In this document: positions 1 to 10,557 of the stretch, one piece after another
Numbering within the stretch: position 1 is the first letter of the stretch
Layout of the letters: every line of letters starts with the position of its first letter
Assembly (NCBI GenBank): GCA_018287875.1
Contig: JAGVVL010000017.1
Span: forward strand, 1 to 64,000
Reading direction: 5' to 3'
From: Nigrospora sphaerica
Taxonomy: Eukaryota > Ascomycota > Sordariomycetes > Amphisphaeriales > Apiosporaceae
Length of the DNA: 64,000 bases
The notes under the pieces: generated by a model
Seen by the model: the letters and a program-made list of their open reading frames with translations, nothing else
What the model was told of the DNA's origin: nothing
Database searches by the model: none
Made by a program: the position numbers and the translations under genes

Positions 1-102
1 AACCCTAACCCTAACCCTAACCCTAACCCTAACCCTAACCCTAACCTAACCTAACCCTAACCCTAACCCTAACCCTAACCCTAACCCTAACCCTAACCCT
101 AA
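1..102. repeat. Telomere repeat array, CCCTAA strand
   Basis: About 17 tandem CCCTAA units, with two shortened CCTAA units near 44-54. The C-rich strand at the 5' end of the + strand is what the left end of a linear chromosome looks like, and TTAGGG is the usual repeat of filamentous fungi. The array is probably clipped by assembly. Confidence 0.98.
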
Positions 103-146
103 GCTAAGTGAAACTAAGTTGAGTTGAGCTAAGCTAAGCTAATGCT
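103..146. repeat. Degenerate GCTAAG spacer next to the telomere
   Basis: Imperfect copies of GCTAAG/GTTGAG follow the canonical repeats directly and lead into the first GC-rich core module. They look like diverged telomere-type units. Confidence 0.6.
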
Positions 147-156
147 GCATGAATCA

Positions 157-220
157 AAACCCGCTGCTGCACGACTGCTGTCTCCGACCGGCCAGCTACG
201 CACCACCTACGGTTACGGCC
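157..220 (+). repeat. GC-rich core module, copy 1
   Basis: Contains TCTCCGACCGGCCAGCTACG followed by CACCACCTACGGTTACG. It is preceded by a CCCGCTGCTGCACGACTGCTG-like stretch that recurs in weaker form at copies 2 and 3. The G-containing island stands out against the G-free flank. Confidence 0.85.
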
Positions 221-350
221 TCTTCCTTCCTTCTCCTTTCCTTATTATATCTTTTCTCCTTTTTTTCTTTCTCTCTTATTTATTTACTCTTTTCATATTT
301 ATTTTCCTCGTCTTCTTTCTATCTTTCTTTATATATTTTTTTTCTTTTTC

Positions 351-655
351 CTTCTTTACTTCTTTACCTATTACCCTATATTTTTCTATTCTTCCTTCTT
401 CACTATATATTTTTCTTCTTCCTTCCTTCTTTACTTCTTTACCTAGTACCTTATATTTATCCTTTCTTCCTTCTTCATCTATATATTTTCTTCTTTCTTC
501 CTTCTTTACTTCTTTACCTAGTACCTTATATTTATCCTTCTTCCTTCTTCATCTATATATTTTTCTTCTTTCTTCCTTCGTTACTTCTTTACCTAGTACC
601 TTATATTTATCCTTTCTTCCTTCTTCATCTATATATTTCTCTTCTTTCTTCCTTC
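351..655. repeat. 75-bp tandem repeat, about four copies
   Basis: The landmark ACTTCTTTACCTAGTACC (CCTATTACC in the first copy) starts at 358, 433, 508 and 583, exactly 75 bp apart. The rest of the unit (TTATATTTATCC, CTTCTTCATCTATATAT) repeats in step. Confidence 0.9.
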
Positions 656-1740
656 TTTATTCTCTTTTTAATACTCCGCTCTTTCATTACTTTATTCCTC
701 CTTCTTCTTTAGACCTTTCCTTTCCCTTAACATGTCTTTCTTTCTTTTGCCTTTTTTTTATCCTATTATTTTCCTCCCTTTCCTCCCGACGTTTTTTATC
801 CTTTAGTATTCCTCTTTTTATATCCTTTTCTTTCTATCTTTTTTCTTCTCTTCTATTTTATTCCTTACCCATTTTATATATTTCTTGAAAACCCTTTACT
901 TTCCTTTCTTCCACTTCTTATTTATATCCTTGCATTTTATTATCGTCTATTCCTTTTCTTTATCTCTCGTACGCCTATCTTCTTTATCCTCCTCTTCCTC
1001 TTTTTAAAAGTTCATCTTAGTCTTCTCCTTTATAATACTTATACGGATTATTCACCCTTTTCTACTTTATAAAATAACTTTAACCTTAACCTCTTCGACC
1101 GATAAGCTCTTAACTATGTACAGTTACCTGCCCTTTCTTATCTTTTCTTTTCTTTTTTCTTTTACTTTATTTTTCTTTTCCTCTTTCTTTCTTTTCTTCT
1201 TTCCTTCTTTTTCTCTCTCTTTTTTATTCTCTTCCTTTTCTTTCCTTGATTTATTCCCTTTTTTCTTTCCCTTTATTCATTCCTTCTTTTCTTTCTTTTT
1301 CTTCCTTATATATTCTTATATCTCTTGATTTTATTCTCTTCTACTTTCTCCTCCTTTCTTCCTTTATCCTCACGCTTCTTCTTATTTCCTTTTTACCCTT
1401 TTTCACCCTCTTTTCTTTTCTTTTACCCTCTTTTTTTAACTCCTTACTTTCTTTTACCCTTATAACCCTTTTAACTTCCTACACTATCTTTTTCTTTTTA
1501 TCTTTTCCTTTTTAACACTTTTCTTTATTCTTTACTCTTTCACTTCATTATTATCTTTATTCTTCCTATCATTACCCTCTTCCTTCTCCTTCTCTTCACA
1601 TTACCTTTTTGTTCACTTTTATTCCTTACTTGATCTATTTTCTTCTTTTATTCTTTCTTTCTTTCTTTCTTTATCTATCCTCTTACTTACTCTTCTCACC
1701 CTCTTTATTTCTTTATAGTACCCTTATCTTAACCTATTAT

Positions 1741-1809
1741 AAGCCCGCCACTGCTACTACACCACGAATGTCTCCGACGGGCAGCCGCACCGCCTACTGA
1801 TTACGCCCC
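1741..1809 (+). repeat. GC-rich core module, copy 2
   Basis: TGTCTCCGACGGGC, a short gap, then CGCACCGCCTACTGATTACG and CCCC. The upstream part (CCCGCCACTGCTACTAC) matches the upstream part of copy 1. Confidence 0.85.
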
Positions 1810-2035
1810 TTCTTCCCCTTTCCCTTTCCTCCTTTTTTATGCCGTCCTTCTACTCTATTCCCCCTCATTTTATCCTTCGCTTATACTTCTCTTAAAACTT
1901 ATACTTCCTTGCTTATCCCCTTTCTTCCTCTCCTTTTCTTCCTTCTCTTTCTTTATTTTCCTCTTCGCCTTTTATTTCCTTATAGCTTTTTATTCTTACC
2001 GCTTTACCGCTTTCCTTCCCACTTTCTTTCTTTTA

Positions 2036-2108
2036 CTTCTTTACTTGCTTCTTTACTTCTTTACTTACTTCTTTACTTACTTCTTTACTTACTTCTTTAC
2101 TTACTTTT
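2036..2108. repeat. 12-bp minisatellite (TTACTTACTTCT)
   Basis: Repeated TTACTTACTTCT units with a few shortened ones at the left edge. Confidence 0.85.
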
Positions 2109-2399
2109 ATTATACCCCTACGTTCATTTTACCCTCATTATCCCCTACTTTCATTTTACCCTCATTATACCCCTATTTTTATTTTACCCTCCTTTTTTAC
2201 ATGGATGTGCTTACCTCTTTTAATATGTTGATCTTATTTTCTCTTAAAATCCTTTAGTACCCTTATCTTACTCTCCTCTTTTTATCCTTTTATTTATCCT
2301 TTCTATATTGATTATACCCTTACTTATTATTTCTCGTTATATCCGCTTTTATTCCTTTTTATATATCTACTTTCTATACCTTTCTTTTATCTTTTCTTA

Positions 2400-2480
2400 A
2401 CCCGAACCGCTGGCTACTCTGCCACAGCACCTCTTATATCTCCGACCGGCCAGCTTCGCACCGCCTTCTGATTACGCCCC
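2400..2480 (+). repeat. GC-rich core module, copy 3
   Basis: CTCCGACCGGCCAGCTTCGC followed by ACCGCCTTCTGATTACGCCCC. The upstream CCCGAACCGCTGGCTACTC resembles copies 1 and 2. Confidence 0.85.
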
Positions 2481-2489
2481 TTTCTCTAC

Positions 2490-2632
2490 TTTCTTTCTTT
2501 CTTTCTTCTTTCTTTCTTTCTTCTTTCTTTCTTTCTTCTTTCTTTCTTTCTTCTTTCTTTCTTTCTTCTTTCTTTCTTTCTTCTTTCTTTCTTTCTTCTT
2601 TCTTTCTTTCTTCTTTCTTTCTTTCTTCTTTC
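2490..2632. repeat. 15-bp minisatellite, about 9.5 units
   Basis: Near-perfect TTCTTTCTTTCTTTC units start just after core module copy 3. Confidence 0.9.
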
Positions 2633-2633
2633 T

Positions 2634-2790
2634 ACACTTCTTATCTTCTTTCCTCCTTTCTTTCTTTTCTTTATACACTTCTTATCTTCTTTCCTCTTTT
2701 CTTTCTTTTCTTTATACACTTCTTACCTTCTTTCTTCTTTTCTTTCTTTTCTTTCTAAACTTCTTATCTTCTTTCTCTTTTTTATATTTT
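2634..2790. repeat. 41-bp tandem repeat, four copies
   Basis: The landmark ACACTTCTTATCTTCTTTC (slightly changed in copies 3 and 4) starts at 2634, 2675, 2716 and 2757, a constant 41-bp period. Confidence 0.85.
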
Positions 2791-3420
2791 CTCTTCCTTT
2801 CTTTTTTTATATATTTACTCACCATTACACTTCTTTTCTCACTCACTTACTTTTCTTTTTCTTTTCCCTCTCTTTTCTTCTTTACTTTTCCCTCTCTTTT
2901 CTTTCCTTCTTTTTACCTTTTTATACCCTCACCTTTTTTAATTCTTTTTTCGCCTCCTTTCCTTTCTTCTTTTATATCTTTCATTTCTCTTTTTATACTT
3001 ATATTATACTTCCTTTTAACTTCTCTTTCGATTTTCTTTTTATTTCTTTTTTTCTTATTTTTTCTTTATATTAACCCTTTTTTATACCTTTTCTCTTTAT
3101 TCCCCTCCTTTTTTTCTTCACTTCTTATCTCTATCTCTTTCGTCTTTTTATCTTGAAATCTTTTGCCTTTCTCTTTTATATGAAATTATACCTCCCTTCT
3201 TCTTCTTTATAATATCCTATAACGTATGTATTCAACTCTCCTTTTTACTCTCTTCATATAGTACCTTCCTTCCCTCCTTTATATCTACCTTTTTATTTTA
3301 TTATATACCCCTCTTTTCTTTCCTTACCTATCATTCTTTAATATACTTATTCTCCTTTTATCCCTTAAAATATTACTTTTCACTTCTTCTTTTTTATCCT
3401 TCCTACACCTCTTTTTTATC

Positions 3421-3470
3421 CATCGCATGTCTCTAACGGGCCAGCTGCGCACCGCCGACGGTTCCCGTCC
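3421..3470 (+). repeat. GC-rich core module, copy 4
   Basis: ATGTCTCTAACGGGCCAGCT then GCGCACCGCCGACGGTTCCC. It has the same order of sub-motifs as the other copies, with a few substitutions. Confidence 0.85.
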
Positions 3471-5052
3471 CTTTCTCTTTTTTCTTTTCCTTTCTTCCTT
3501 TTCTCGCTCTTCTTCTCCTCTTTTCTTTCCTTTTTCCTTCCTTATATATATAGTTTATTTTACCCTTGACCTTCACCTTCTTCTTTTTATCGTTAAATAT
3601 ATATATATTTTTCTTTCCTTCTTTACTTTCTTACTTATATACTTCTTTTTTCATCATTATTACTCCTTTCTTTTTTTTTCTTCACTTATTCTTTACCTTC
3701 TTTTCTTTTTTTCCTTCTCTTTTACTTTCCCTTCCTCCTTCTTACCTTTTTATCTTATCCTCTTTTACTCTCTTTTACTCTCTTTACTCTTTTTTTACTC
3801 CCTTTTTACTTCTCTTTTACTCCTCTTTTTTTAAACATCCTTCTCTTTTCACTCTCTTTTCCTTTCTTCTTTTTCTTTACTATTTTCAATTCTTTTACCC
3901 TTTCTTTTCATCTCTTTATATAAATCCACTTCGTCCCTATTTATCTTCCCTTTTTCCTCTTTATTACTATCTCCTTTTCCTTCATCTTCCTTTTTTTACT
4001 TTATTTCTTTCTCTTTTTATTTTCTCTTCTTACTTTTTCTTTTTTCTCTTTTTCCTTTGTTATCTCTTTTATCACTTTTTCTTTTTCTCTCTTATTCCTT
4101 TCGTACCCTCTTCTTTTTACCCCTTATTACTCGCTTTTTCTTTTTTTCTTTTTTCTTTTTTTCTTTTTTTTTTTTTCTCTACAACTTCACTCCTTTCTTT
4201 TAAAATCCCTCTCTATTTTTATTCCCATTCTTTTTTCCTTTCTTCTTCTTCTCCCTCTTTTCTCTCTCTTACTCTTTTACTTTCTTTCCTACTTCTCTTT
4301 CTTTCTTCTTTTCTCTCTCTTTTCTCTCTTCTCCTTCTTTCCTTTTTCTCTCTCTTACTCTTTTACTTACTTTTCTATTTTCTCTTTCTTTTTTCTTTTC
4401 TCTCTCTCTCCTCTCTTCTCCTTCTTCCTTTTTCTCCTCCCCTCTTACTCTCTTTTTTCTATTTTCTCTCTCTTTCTTTTTTCTCTTTCTTTCTTCTTTT
4501 CTTTTTTATCTTTTTTTTCTTTTCTTATTCGCCCACCTAATTTCTCCTTTTCTTTTACTCTCTATTCATCTATATCGTTATAACCCTCCCTTTATTTTTA
4601 CCCTTCCTTTTTTTCTACTTATACTTTACTTCTTTTTATTTTATGAACTTCTCTTTATATTCAGTCTCTTGTTATTATCCTTCTATTTCCTACTACTCTT
4701 ATTTATCTATTTCTTTTTTAACTTTACTATCCTTTTTTACTGCTCTCCTTATTTTCCTATACCCTTACTTTTTTAATTTTTTTATTTATCATACTATGTT
4801 TCTTATAAATTTCCTCCTTATTTTTTATCTTCTTTCTCATCTATTTTATATCCTTCTTTCTTCTTTATTTTTTATCCTCTTTCTCATCTATTTTATATCC
4901 ATCTTTCTTCTTTCTCTTTCATCTTCTTCCTTTTCTTATATTTCTTTTATCCTCTTCTCTCCTCTTTATCTCTCCCTTATTACTTAATTACCTTTTTTTC
5001 TTACTTATTCTTTTCCTCTCCTCCTTACCTTCTTTTTTATCTTTCCTTATAT

Positions 5053-5141
5053 ACTCCTTCTTATATTCTTCACTCCTTCTTATATTCTTCACTCCTTCTT
5101 ATATTCTTCACTCCTTATATTCTTCATTCCTTATATTCTTT
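5053..5141. repeat. 19-bp tandem repeat
   Basis: ACTCCTTCTTATATTCTTC occurs three times in a row from 5053, then continues as two 16-bp shortened units. Confidence 0.85.
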
Positions 5142-5585
5142 CCTCCCTCCTATTTCTCTTTCTTTTTCCTTTTCTTCTTTTCCTTTTTCTTCTATATTTC
5201 TTATATTCTCTTTTTCCTTACCTCACATTTGTTATTACTCTCTTTACCTATTCTTATCTTATCTTTTTTATCTCACCCTTATTCTTTCTATTTTTCTTTA
5301 CCCTCTTTTACATATACCTTACCTTCCCTTTTTTATATTTCTCACCTTTATTCTATACTTTTCCGTTTTTAAACCCCTTTTATATTTCTTTTTTCCATTT
5401 TTATACTCTTTTTCATCTTTCTTTTCACTTTTATCTTTCTCTTCTATTCTCTTTATTCTACCCTTTTATTAAAAATCTTCTTTCACTTCTTTTCTTTCCT
5501 TTCTTTTAACTCTCTATTATATTTAATATGCCTTCTCTTTTATTTCTTTTATTTATCTTTTTTATTAAAATTCCTTCACTTTCAT

Positions 5586-5666
5586 CGTCGGCCACCTTAC
5601 TATTATATTACAGCTCTTATATCCTTCACGGGCTATCTACGCACTGCTTACGATTACATACCCCTT
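5586..5666 (+). repeat. GC-rich core module, copy 5 (decayed)
   Basis: ATCCTTCACGGGCTATCTAC then GCACTGCTTACGATTACATA and CCCC. Most differences from the consensus are C to T or G to A, as expected for RIP-like decay. Confidence 0.75.
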
Positions 5667-5754
5667 CTTACCCATTCTTTCCTTTTAATCTTTTTCTTCT
5701 TTTTCTCTCCTTCTTCTTTCCTTTCCTCCTTTTTTCTCTCCTTTCTTTCCCTTC

Positions 5755-5895
5755 TTTTTCTTCCTCTTCTTTTTCTTCCTCATTTCTTTCTTCCTCTTCT
5801 TTTTCTTCCTCTTCCTCTTCTTTTTCTTCCTCTTCCTCTTCTTTTTCTTCCTCTTCCTCTTCTTTTGCTTCTCTTTCTCTTCTTTTCTTCCTCTT
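5755..5895. repeat. 21-bp CTTCCT minisatellite
   Basis: Units of TTTTTCTTCCTCTTCCTCTTC, with partial units at both edges, directly inland of core module copy 5. Confidence 0.8.
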
Positions 5896-7965
5896 CCTCT
5901 TCTTTCTCTTTTTCTTTCCTCTTTTTTATAATATATATAATCTCTCCTATCTTTATTCTTCTTTATATATACACTTCTACCTTTTATTTCACTACTTTCT
6001 TCTTTATTACCATTTCTTCTTTTACCTTTTTTCTTTTTTTAGTACTCTTATTTTTACTTCATTTATACTTTTACTCCTTTCTTATTCTTTCTTTTTTTAC
6101 ATTCACTTTTATTCTTTATATATATTTATATACTTCTTCTTTTCATTTCTTTTTACTCATTAATTACACTTCACTTCTTTTATATTCACTTCTTTTCCTA
6201 ATATATATATATCTACTTCATTTATACTTTTACTCCTTATCTTCTCTTTTCTTCTTCACTCTTCCTATTTTACTTATGATTTAATTATTTCTATATAACC
6301 CCCTCTTCCATTCTCTTTTCTTTCTTTATCTCTTTTTCCTTTATATTTTTTACTTCCTTTTCACCTTCTATTTCCTCCCTTACCTCTTTTTTTTATATGT
6401 CCTTACCTTCCCTTTCTTTTACTTCCTATACTTCACTATATAATATCCTTTTATTTTACTCTTTCCCTTCTCTTTTTCTCTACTCTTTATAAATTTTTCT
6501 TTTCTTTATTTTTTTTACTTCTTTTATTCTTTATATTTCACTCTTCTTTCTTTTTATTTATCTCTTTTCCCTCTCTTCTTTACCTTTTCTTTATCTTACT
6601 TTTTCCTTATTTTTCTTCTCTTCTTTTCCCTCTTTCCCTCCTTATTTTTATTTTTTCTTTTTAACTTCACTTTATAATTCTTTTCTTTTCTTTCGTATCC
6701 TTTAATGAATATTTCTTCTCCCCTTTATTTACCCCCTCGTCTCTTTCTTTCCCTTTCCTATTCATTTCTTTTTACCCCCCTCTTTAAAATCCCTTAATGT
6801 ACTTTCTTTTCTTACCTTCATTTCCCTTTTAATGCAGTGTTAATACTCTTTCTTATCTATTATTTTCTTTCCTTTATATGTTTCCTTTTACTTATTTTCA
6901 CTTACCCTTCCTTATTCTTCTTTGTCTTCCTTTATATCGCCCTTCTTTCTTTCCATTTCTTTCCCCTTATTTCTATCACTCTTTATATACTTATCCCTCT
7001 TTACTTTTCTTTCCTTTCTTTATGCCTCCTTTTACTCCTTTTTTATTTATAAACGTATATACTTATATACCTCTTTCTTTTCTTTTTTATCTATTTCTTT
7101 ATAAATTCCTTTATACTATACATCTTTTCTTATAAACCCTTTCTTCCTACCCTTTATACTCTTCATTACTTTTCTTCTATTTCCTTTTCTTTACCTTTTT
7201 TTTATTCTTTTTTTAAACTTCTCCTTCTATCTTTTAAATTTATTTATATTCTATTCCCTTCTTAAAATCCTCTTTATATTCCTTATAAATTTCATACTTA
7301 TTATTATTTACTACCTTTATCCCCTTCTTCTCTTTTCTTTTACTTTATATACCTTTTATTTTCTTATTTCCTTTTCCTTCTTTAACCCTCTTTATATCTT
7401 TATTTTATCTATATCTTTCTTTTCTCTTTTTAACCTTCCTTTTATCCTTTCTCTTCTTACGCTACCTTTTCACTTTATTTCCCCCTTTTCTTTTTCTTTC
7501 ATTTTATATACACGCCTTTATTTTTCTATACCCTTTTCCCCTTTTTCCTTTCTTTTACTTTATACCCTTTTTCTTTTTTTTTTCCTCTTTATATCTTTTA
7601 TTTCATCCCCTTAATTTAAATAATGTAATGTAATATTCTTTTATTTTACTCCTTTTCTATATCTCCTTAAATTCTTTTTATCTACTCTCTTTTGTCCGTT
7701 TATAATACTTCCTTATATTTATTCTATTACTATTTCCTTTACTTTTTTAATCCTTATTTTATCCTTCTCTTCTTTATCTTTTCTTTTCCTTTCTTTCTCT
7801 TAATGTTTATCTTTCATTATACTTCCTTTCCATTTTAGTTTCTCTTCTTTATTCCTTTATATAAAACCCTTCTTTTTACTTAACCTTCTTATTTCCTTCC
7901 TTTCTTTTTTAAATCTATTTTTTTAATTAAACCCCTTTTCTTACTCTTTTCTTTAAACCCTTTAC

Positions 7966-8047
7966 GCTCTACGCTCTATCGCTTTACCGCTCGACGGCTT
8001 TCTATGTCTCCGATGGGCCAGCTGCGCACCGCTTACGGTTACGCTTC
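7966..8047 (+). repeat. GC-rich core module, copy 6
   Basis: TATGTCTCCGATGGGCCAGC then TGCGCACCGCTTACGGTTAC. It is the best preserved copy at the centromeric side and is preceded by short ACGCTCTA/CGCTTTACCGCT repeats. Confidence 0.85.
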
Positions 8048-8453
8048 CTTTCCCTCCTTCCTTTTTTTCTTTCTTTTTTTTTCTTTCTTTATATCTTTTA
8101 TTTCTCTCTTCTTTTCTTTTTTTCTTCCTTACTTATACACTTTTTATTTTACTCTATATTGGATCTTTTTTTTCATTTATAAATATATATATTTATTTTT
8201 CCCTTCCCTACTTTTCGTCCTAACATATACTTTCCTTTCTATATTCGTATTCACCTACACCTGTTCTTCCCTCTTTATTTCTTTCCTTTCTTATTTCCTT
8301 TCTCTCTTATCTACCTTCTTCTTTCTTCTCTTATATTTACCTTCTTATTTCTTCTCTCCTATTTATGTTCTTTTTTCTTTTCTTCTCGTCTTCCTTTTTC
8401 CCTTCTCTTTACTTCTTTCTTCCCCTTCTTACCTCCTTATCTTATTCCTTTTT

Positions 8454-8523
8454 TACTCCTCTTCCTTTTATAAACATCGTACCTTCTTTACTCCTCTTCC
8501 TTTTATAAACATCGTACCTTCTT
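8454..8523. repeat. 35-bp direct repeat, two copies
   Basis: TACTCCTCTTCC followed by TTTTATAAACATCGTACC is repeated exactly, with starts at 8454 and 8489. Confidence 0.9.
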
Positions 8524-10557
8524 TAATTACTCTTCTTTCTTCTTTTTCATCTCTTACCCCTTTTCTTTTCATATAATTTTCCCTTTCTTTACTTATCTTT
8601 CTTTACTTCTCTCTTTTACTTTATCTTTTCTATCTTCTCTTTATTTTAACTTCGTTTCTTTCTTTTTTTTATTTACTCTTCTTACTTTATCTCTCTTCCT
8701 TCCCTTTTCCACTTATTTCTTTCTTTTCTTTTTCTTTTCTTATTCTTCTTCTACTTCCTCCCCCTTTTCTCTCCTTTATTTCCCTTTTCTTTATGAACTC
8801 TATATTTTTGTACCTTTATTATGTGTTCGTCTTCTATTTATCTTTTACTTTCTTTACTTCTTTATTTATAAATATATTTATACTCTTATTCTTTCCTCCT
8901 TATATCGTTTCTTTTCTCTTCTTCTTTTCTTTTCTCTTACTTCTATTTACATTATTTTATCCTTTATCTTAACTTTCTTCTTCTTATCTTTTAATATATA
9001 TACTTATATTTCCTTTTCCTTTTTTATATCCCCATTTAAATACTTCTTTTTCATATTCTTTTTAATCTTCTCTTTTTTTCCTTTCTTTCCTTCTCCTTTA
9101 CTTCTCTTTTCCCCTTCTCATCTCTTTATCTTATTCTTTTTTTACTCCTTCTCTCCTTTTTTTAAATCATAACTTCTTATAATATATCTCTCTCCTTTTT
9201 TTTATATTTATCTTCTATACTTCTTTTATTTTTATTTCCTTCCCTTCTTATATCTTTTTATATCTCTCTCTTTTTTATATATTATATTTATTTTATATCT
9301 TTCTTTCCTTCTTTTTCTATTTTTACTCTTTATTAATCTTATATAAACTTCTTCTTCTCTTATTTATCTGTATTCTTCTTTTTATCCTTAATTTACTTAC
9401 TTTTCTTTTTTTTCTCTTTCTTTTAACTCCCCTTCCTTTATTTCTCTTTCCTCTGTTTCTTTTTCCCTTATTCCTTTTTATTATATTATATAATTTCCTA
9501 CCTCTTATATTTTACCTTTCCTTTCTTATATAACTCCGTTTATATTTTCTTTACCCTCTCTTCCTTACCCTCTTTTATTATTCTTCTTTTTTACCTCTCT
9601 TATATGTTATCTTTCACCACCCTTTACTATTTCTTTTACTTATCTTTTTCTTTTTTTCCCTTTACTTTTACACTTCTCTTTTTTATCTTTTATACATTTC
9701 TTTATTCTTATTTAATTTATCTTTAGACCCTTATAAATATCTCTCCTTTAAATCTTTTATTTTATTCCCTTTCTTTCCTTTCTTTAAACTATTTAACCTT
9801 TATTATCTTTAAATAAAGATGCCTCTTTTTTCTTTATTATATCTTCTTATACCTTTTCTTTATCTCTTTCCTTTTATTCTTTTATTCGCTTCTTTTCTTA
9901 TTATTTTTCTTATACTATTTACGTTACTTACTTTTTCTTTCTTTTTATTTTATATATAACTTACCTTATTTTTTCTCTTTCTTTGCTTATTATATTTAAT
10001 CTACCCCACTTTTTTAAATTCTTTTCACCTTTTTTTATATTATCTTCTTTTTTATGTACTTTTTTATAAAGCTTCGTTACTCTTTTTCTCACCCTTTTTA
10101 TATCCTTTTTATTTAACTTTACTTTAATTATAAAGCTATCTCCTTTTTCTTTTTTTTAATTTCTCCCTTTATTTCTTTTTTTCTTTTTAAGATATAAACT
10201 TTATCCTTATTTATTAAATATACTTTCTTTCTTAATCTACTTTGTAATTTTTTATACCTTAATTTATTTTTAATTATTTATTACTATAAGTCTTATTTTT
10301 CCCGCCTTTTATTTTAAAGTTTTCATTTCTCCTCGCTTAATTTATTACGTATTCTTTTTAATTTCTCTTCTTCTTATTATTTATTTTCCTTTTCTCTTTC
10401 TTTAAAATGCACCTTATTTTCTCTTTTATAGCTTAATTATAAATAACTTAATTTATATGCTTTTCTTCTTACGTTTATTTTACTTTTAATAACGATCTTA
10501 AGTTAAATAAACCTCGCGCCTTCCTTTTATATATTATTGAAATCGCCCTGTATTTAC

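Larger units (their letters stand above)
220..10500. repeat. Ten-kilobase G-depleted polypyrimidine subtelomere block
   Basis: The + strand is almost wholly T, C and A. G is about 1-3% by eye (roughly 20 G in 241-1080), mostly inside the GC-rich core modules. No gene is supported: long + strand frames exist only because TAG and TGA cannot form without G, and they translate to low-complexity F/L/S/Y strings. The block is broken by six copies of a GC-rich module at about 0.18, 1.77, 2.44, 3.43, 5.62 and 8.00 kb and contains local minisatellites. It lies between the telomere and the 3' end of the helicase frame, whose transcription would run into it. Confidence 0.9.

Noticed and set aside
351..655. 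Regular 75-bp repeats considered as a CRISPR-like array
   Set aside because: Units are contiguous with no unique spacers, and the organism is a eukaryote.
1096..1134. Possible seventh copy of the GC-rich core module
   Set aside because: Only CGACCGATAAGCTC and a loose TACAGTTACCTGCCC match in order. Too decayed to count.
2472..2719. Minus-strand frames encoding KKERK repeats
   Set aside because: They are the translation of the 15-bp minisatellite. No start context or conserved domain.
142..8576. Many + strand frames of 60-320 codons rich in F, L, S and Y
   Set aside because: They arise because the + strand lacks G, so TAG and TGA are almost absent. They are low-complexity, overlap each other and follow minisatellite periods.
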